NCBI GenBank assembly: GCA_002898275.1
Contig: BEIQ01000001.1
Location: 985,899 to 1,049,898, forward strand
Direction: 5' to 3'
DNA length: 64,000 bases
Origin: a bacterium HR40
GTDB taxonomy: Bacteria > Pseudomonadota > Alphaproteobacteria > Geminicoccales > Geminicoccaceae
Position numbers and translations under genes: made by a program. The notes under the pieces were generated by a model that saw only the letters and a list, made by a program, of their open reading frames with translations, was not told the origin of the DNA and searched no databases. Positions 62,378 to 64,000 of this stretch are shown one piece after another (within the stretch, counting starts at the first letter, position 1; every line of letters starts with the position of its first letter).

Positions 62378-63758
62378 ACCGGTCGCACCCGAGAGACGAA
62401 GACGGTTCCCGTCTGCACCGCAGCAGCCCGAAGAGGAAGCCCTTTTCGCCGAACAGTTGGCCCGTGGCGCGCGTCTCGCCGCATGGGTGCGGCTGGCGGT
62501 GCTCGTCGGTATCGCTCTGTGGCTGCCGGCACGGGTCGGCGCTCACATGTTCTTCCACTATCTGCCGCCGATCGCGCTCTTTGCGTTCTTCGGGCTCGTG
62601 CAAGCCGCAGCGGCCCACCGTCGCCACCTGGCCGCACGCCTGCTCCAAGCCCTGCTCATCGCTCTCGACATGGCGATCCTCACATGGGTTCTCCTCGTGC
62701 CGCCCCCCATGGCAGGGCCGGATTGGCCACCGTCGATGCAGCTGCGCCTCGGCAGCTTCCCTTTCCTCTTCCTTTTCGTGGCGTTTGCCGCTCTCGGCTA
62801 TGCGCCCCTGCTCACCCTGTGGACGGCCGCTGCCGGCGCTGCCGCATGGTCGGCTGGGCATCTCTGGATCCTCGCCCAGCCAGGCGTCTTCACCGTCACC
62901 GACCTCGGGCGTCTGCACGGCCTGACCACGGCCGGAATCGTGCGGTTGTTGCTCGACCCGCGGTACGTGAGCGTGCTCGTGTGGCTGCAGGAAGTGTTGC
63001 TCCTCCTCGCCGTGGGCGCGATCCTCGCGGTGGCCGTAGCCGGTGCTCGGGCCCTGGTCGCTCGGGCAGCGCGCATGGCGGCGGAACGGGCCCGGCTTGC
63101 CCGTCACTTTTCGCCGAACGTCGTCGACGAGCTGGTCGCTCGGGCGCCTGGCACCTTCGCGCCACGGCTCCAGCCCGCGGTGGTGATGTTCGTCGACCTG
63201 CGCGGTTTTACCGCCTTTGCCGCCACCCATCCCCCGGCGGCCGTCGTCGAGCTTTTGGGCGAATTCCATGCGATCGTGGCGGAAGCGGTGTTCCGGCATG
63301 GCGGGACGCTCGACAAATATCTGGGCGACGGGGCGATGGTGACCTTTGGCACCCCGGCCCCGGGCGACGACGATGCCCGTCGTGCCCTCGCCTGCATCGG
63401 CGACCTCCACCGCGCCGCGGGGACATGGTCGGAGCAGCGCGCAGCCCACGGTCGTGCACCGGTGCGCATCGGCATCGGCTGTCAGGCGGGAGACGTGTTG
63501 GTGGGCGATATCGGCGATGTCCGCCGCCTCGAGTTCGCGGTGCTGGGCGATGCCGTGAACGTGGCCAGCCGCCTGCAGGAGCTCACCCGCCCGTGGGACG
63601 TCTTCGCGGTGCTCGGGAACGAGTTCGTGCACCGCTGCGGCGCGGATGCGCTCGCAGGCCTGACAGGCCTCGAGGCCGAGCGGCGCGGCGAGGTGGCGTT
63701 GCGCGGCCGGGAGCAGCGGCTCGATCTGTGGTTGCTGCGCGACGTCCCCCGCGGTTGA
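62370..63758 (+). CDS. Membrane class III adenylate/guanylate cyclase
   Basis: 462-residue cyclase making cAMP (or cGMP). Five or six N-terminal membrane segments (about 36-230) precede the catalytic domain (about 265-455). Metal-binding Asp276 (FVDLRGFTAF) and Asp320 (KYLGDGAMVTF) and the purine-site Lys316 are present; FAVLGDAVNVASRLQ supplies the transition-state Asn and Arg. Similar to CyaC/Cya1 membrane sensors; the input is unknown. The start overlaps the divergent HNH gene by eight bases. Confidence 0.87.
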   Translation: MGTPVAPERRRRFPSAPQQPEEEALFAEQLARGARLAAWVRLAVLVGIALWLPARVGAHMFFHYLPPIALFAFFGLVQAAAAHRRHLAARLLQALLIALDMAILTWVLLVPPPMAGPDWPPSMQLRLGSFPFLFLFVAFAALGYAPLLTLWTAAAGAAAWSAGHLWILAQPGVFTVTDLGRLHGLTTAGIVRLLLDPRYVSVLVWLQEVLLLLAVGAILAVAVAGARALVARAARMAAERARLARHFSPNVVDELVARAPGTFAPRLQPAVVMFVDLRGFTAFAATHPPAAVVELLGEFHAIVAEAVFRHGGTLDKYLGDGAMVTFGTPAPGDDDARRALACIGDLHRAAGTWSEQRAAHGRAPVRIGIGCQAGDVLVGDIGDVRRLEFAVLGDAVNVASRLQELTRPWDVFAVLGNEFVHRCGADALAGLTGLEAERRGEVALRGREQRLDLWLLRDVPRG

Positions 63759-63769
63759 AAGACCGCGGG
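63748..63769. terminator. Hairpin at the cyclase stop codon
   Basis: CCCGCGGT (63748-63755) and ACCGCGGG (63762-63769) form an 8-bp perfect stem with the cyclase TGA in the loop. There is no T-tract. It could terminate transcripts from the cyclase or from the convergent hydratase gene, but the evidence is modest. Confidence 0.4.
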
Positions 63770-63825
63770 CCACCGGCGGCCTCATGGGCCTGTCGCCGAT
63801 GCGGCCAAGGGTCGCGATGCCACCG

Positions 63826-64000
63826 CTAGCGTCCCTTCCACCTCGGCGGGCGCTTCTCGGCGAACGCCCGCGCTCCCTCCTTCTGGTCCTCGCTGTCGTA
63901 GAGGCGGGCGACCGTGGGATAGGCACGGGCCGCGATCCGACGCAGGGCCTCCTGTTCGGGAAGCGGCCAGGTCTCGCGGACCACTTCCTTGATCGCGGCA
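63826..64000 (-). CDS. Enoyl-CoA hydratase/isomerase family protein, 5' end beyond window
   Basis: Only the last 57 residues are in the window, reading AAIKEVVRETWPLPEQEALRR and ending SEDQKEGARAFAEKRPPRWKGR with a TAG stop. The DxxEGxxAFxEKRxPxWxG ending is the signature C-terminus of crotonase-fold enoyl-CoA hydratases. The catalytic residues and the start are off the right edge, so the specific reaction is unknown. Confidence 0.85.
   Translation of the reverse strand, partial: AAIKEVVRETWPLPEQEALRRIAARAYPTVARLYDSEDQKEGARAFAEKRPPRWKGR

Overview
The window is about 64 kb of very GC-rich, densely packed bacterial chromosome. Gene content and order point to an alphaproteobacterium, probably in the broad Rhodospirillales range. 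The evidence is the conserved run argS-dgt next to SPOR-nagZ-M50 protease-scpA-scpB-(ABC ATPase)-tatA-tatB-tatC-serS-surE-LytM lipoprotein, followed by yajC-secD-secF-Mth938. Also alphaproteobacterial are the aerobic cobaltochelatase pair cobS/cobT beside a J-domain gene, an NDUFS4-type complex I accessory protein, and DUF6867 and DUF6898 proteins. GTG starts and 4-base ATGA/GTGA overlaps between consecutive genes are common. I see no rRNA, tRNA, CRISPR array, insertion sequence or prophage.

Layout. 1-9.5 kb: a truncated mlaA, two small unknown genes, an amidase/flavin-reductase pair, endonuclease V, a CitE-like lyase, an SBP56 protein (methanethiol oxidase family) with a membrane partner, and a Tat-exported PhoX phosphatase behind a possible Pho box. 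9.5-12.6 kb: PHA synthase and an AI-2E-type permease. 12.7-15.8 kb: a minus-strand group of a TfuA-domain protein, an HEXXH metallopeptidase and a protein ending in four Gly-Met-Asn-Val repeats. This is the most unusual locus, because TfuA normally sits beside a YcaO enzyme and none is here. 16-18.7 kb: an alpha/beta hydrolase, a metallo-beta-lactamase-fold hydrolase and iron superoxide dismutase.

18.8-36.7 kb is the housekeeping core: Sec accessory proteins, a divergent ATPase, an NlpD-like lipoprotein, SurE, SerS, the Tat translocase, condensin accessory proteins, a site-2 protease, NagZ, a SPOR protein, ArgS, dGTPase and an ErpA-type carrier. 36.8-43.6 kb holds a DASS transporter, the NDUFS4-like gene, and a heat-shock operon hsp20-lon-cbpA-cbpM preceded by an RpoH-like promoter. 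43.7-50 kb holds tyrS, a hydrolase lacking its nucleophile serine, and a cysteine/sulfur group (cysE, cysteine desulfurase, IscA-type carrier, ferredoxin, mnmA). It links serine acetylation and cysteine desulfuration to Fe-S assembly and tRNA 2-thiolation. 50-54.2 kb is a branched-chain amino acid ABC transporter operon (livHMGF) without its binding protein. 54.2-64 kb holds plsY, an Asp/Glu-racemase-like gene, a PAS-GGDEF-EAL protein, cobT, cobS, a J-domain gene, an HNH nuclease, a membrane adenylate cyclase and the end of an enoyl-CoA hydratase gene.

No stretch longer than about 300 bases lacks a gene; the longest gaps are 100-200 bases. Start codons were chosen by ribosome-binding site and family length and are the least certain part of the annotation. 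All functions are from sequence reading and recognised motifs; no searches were run.
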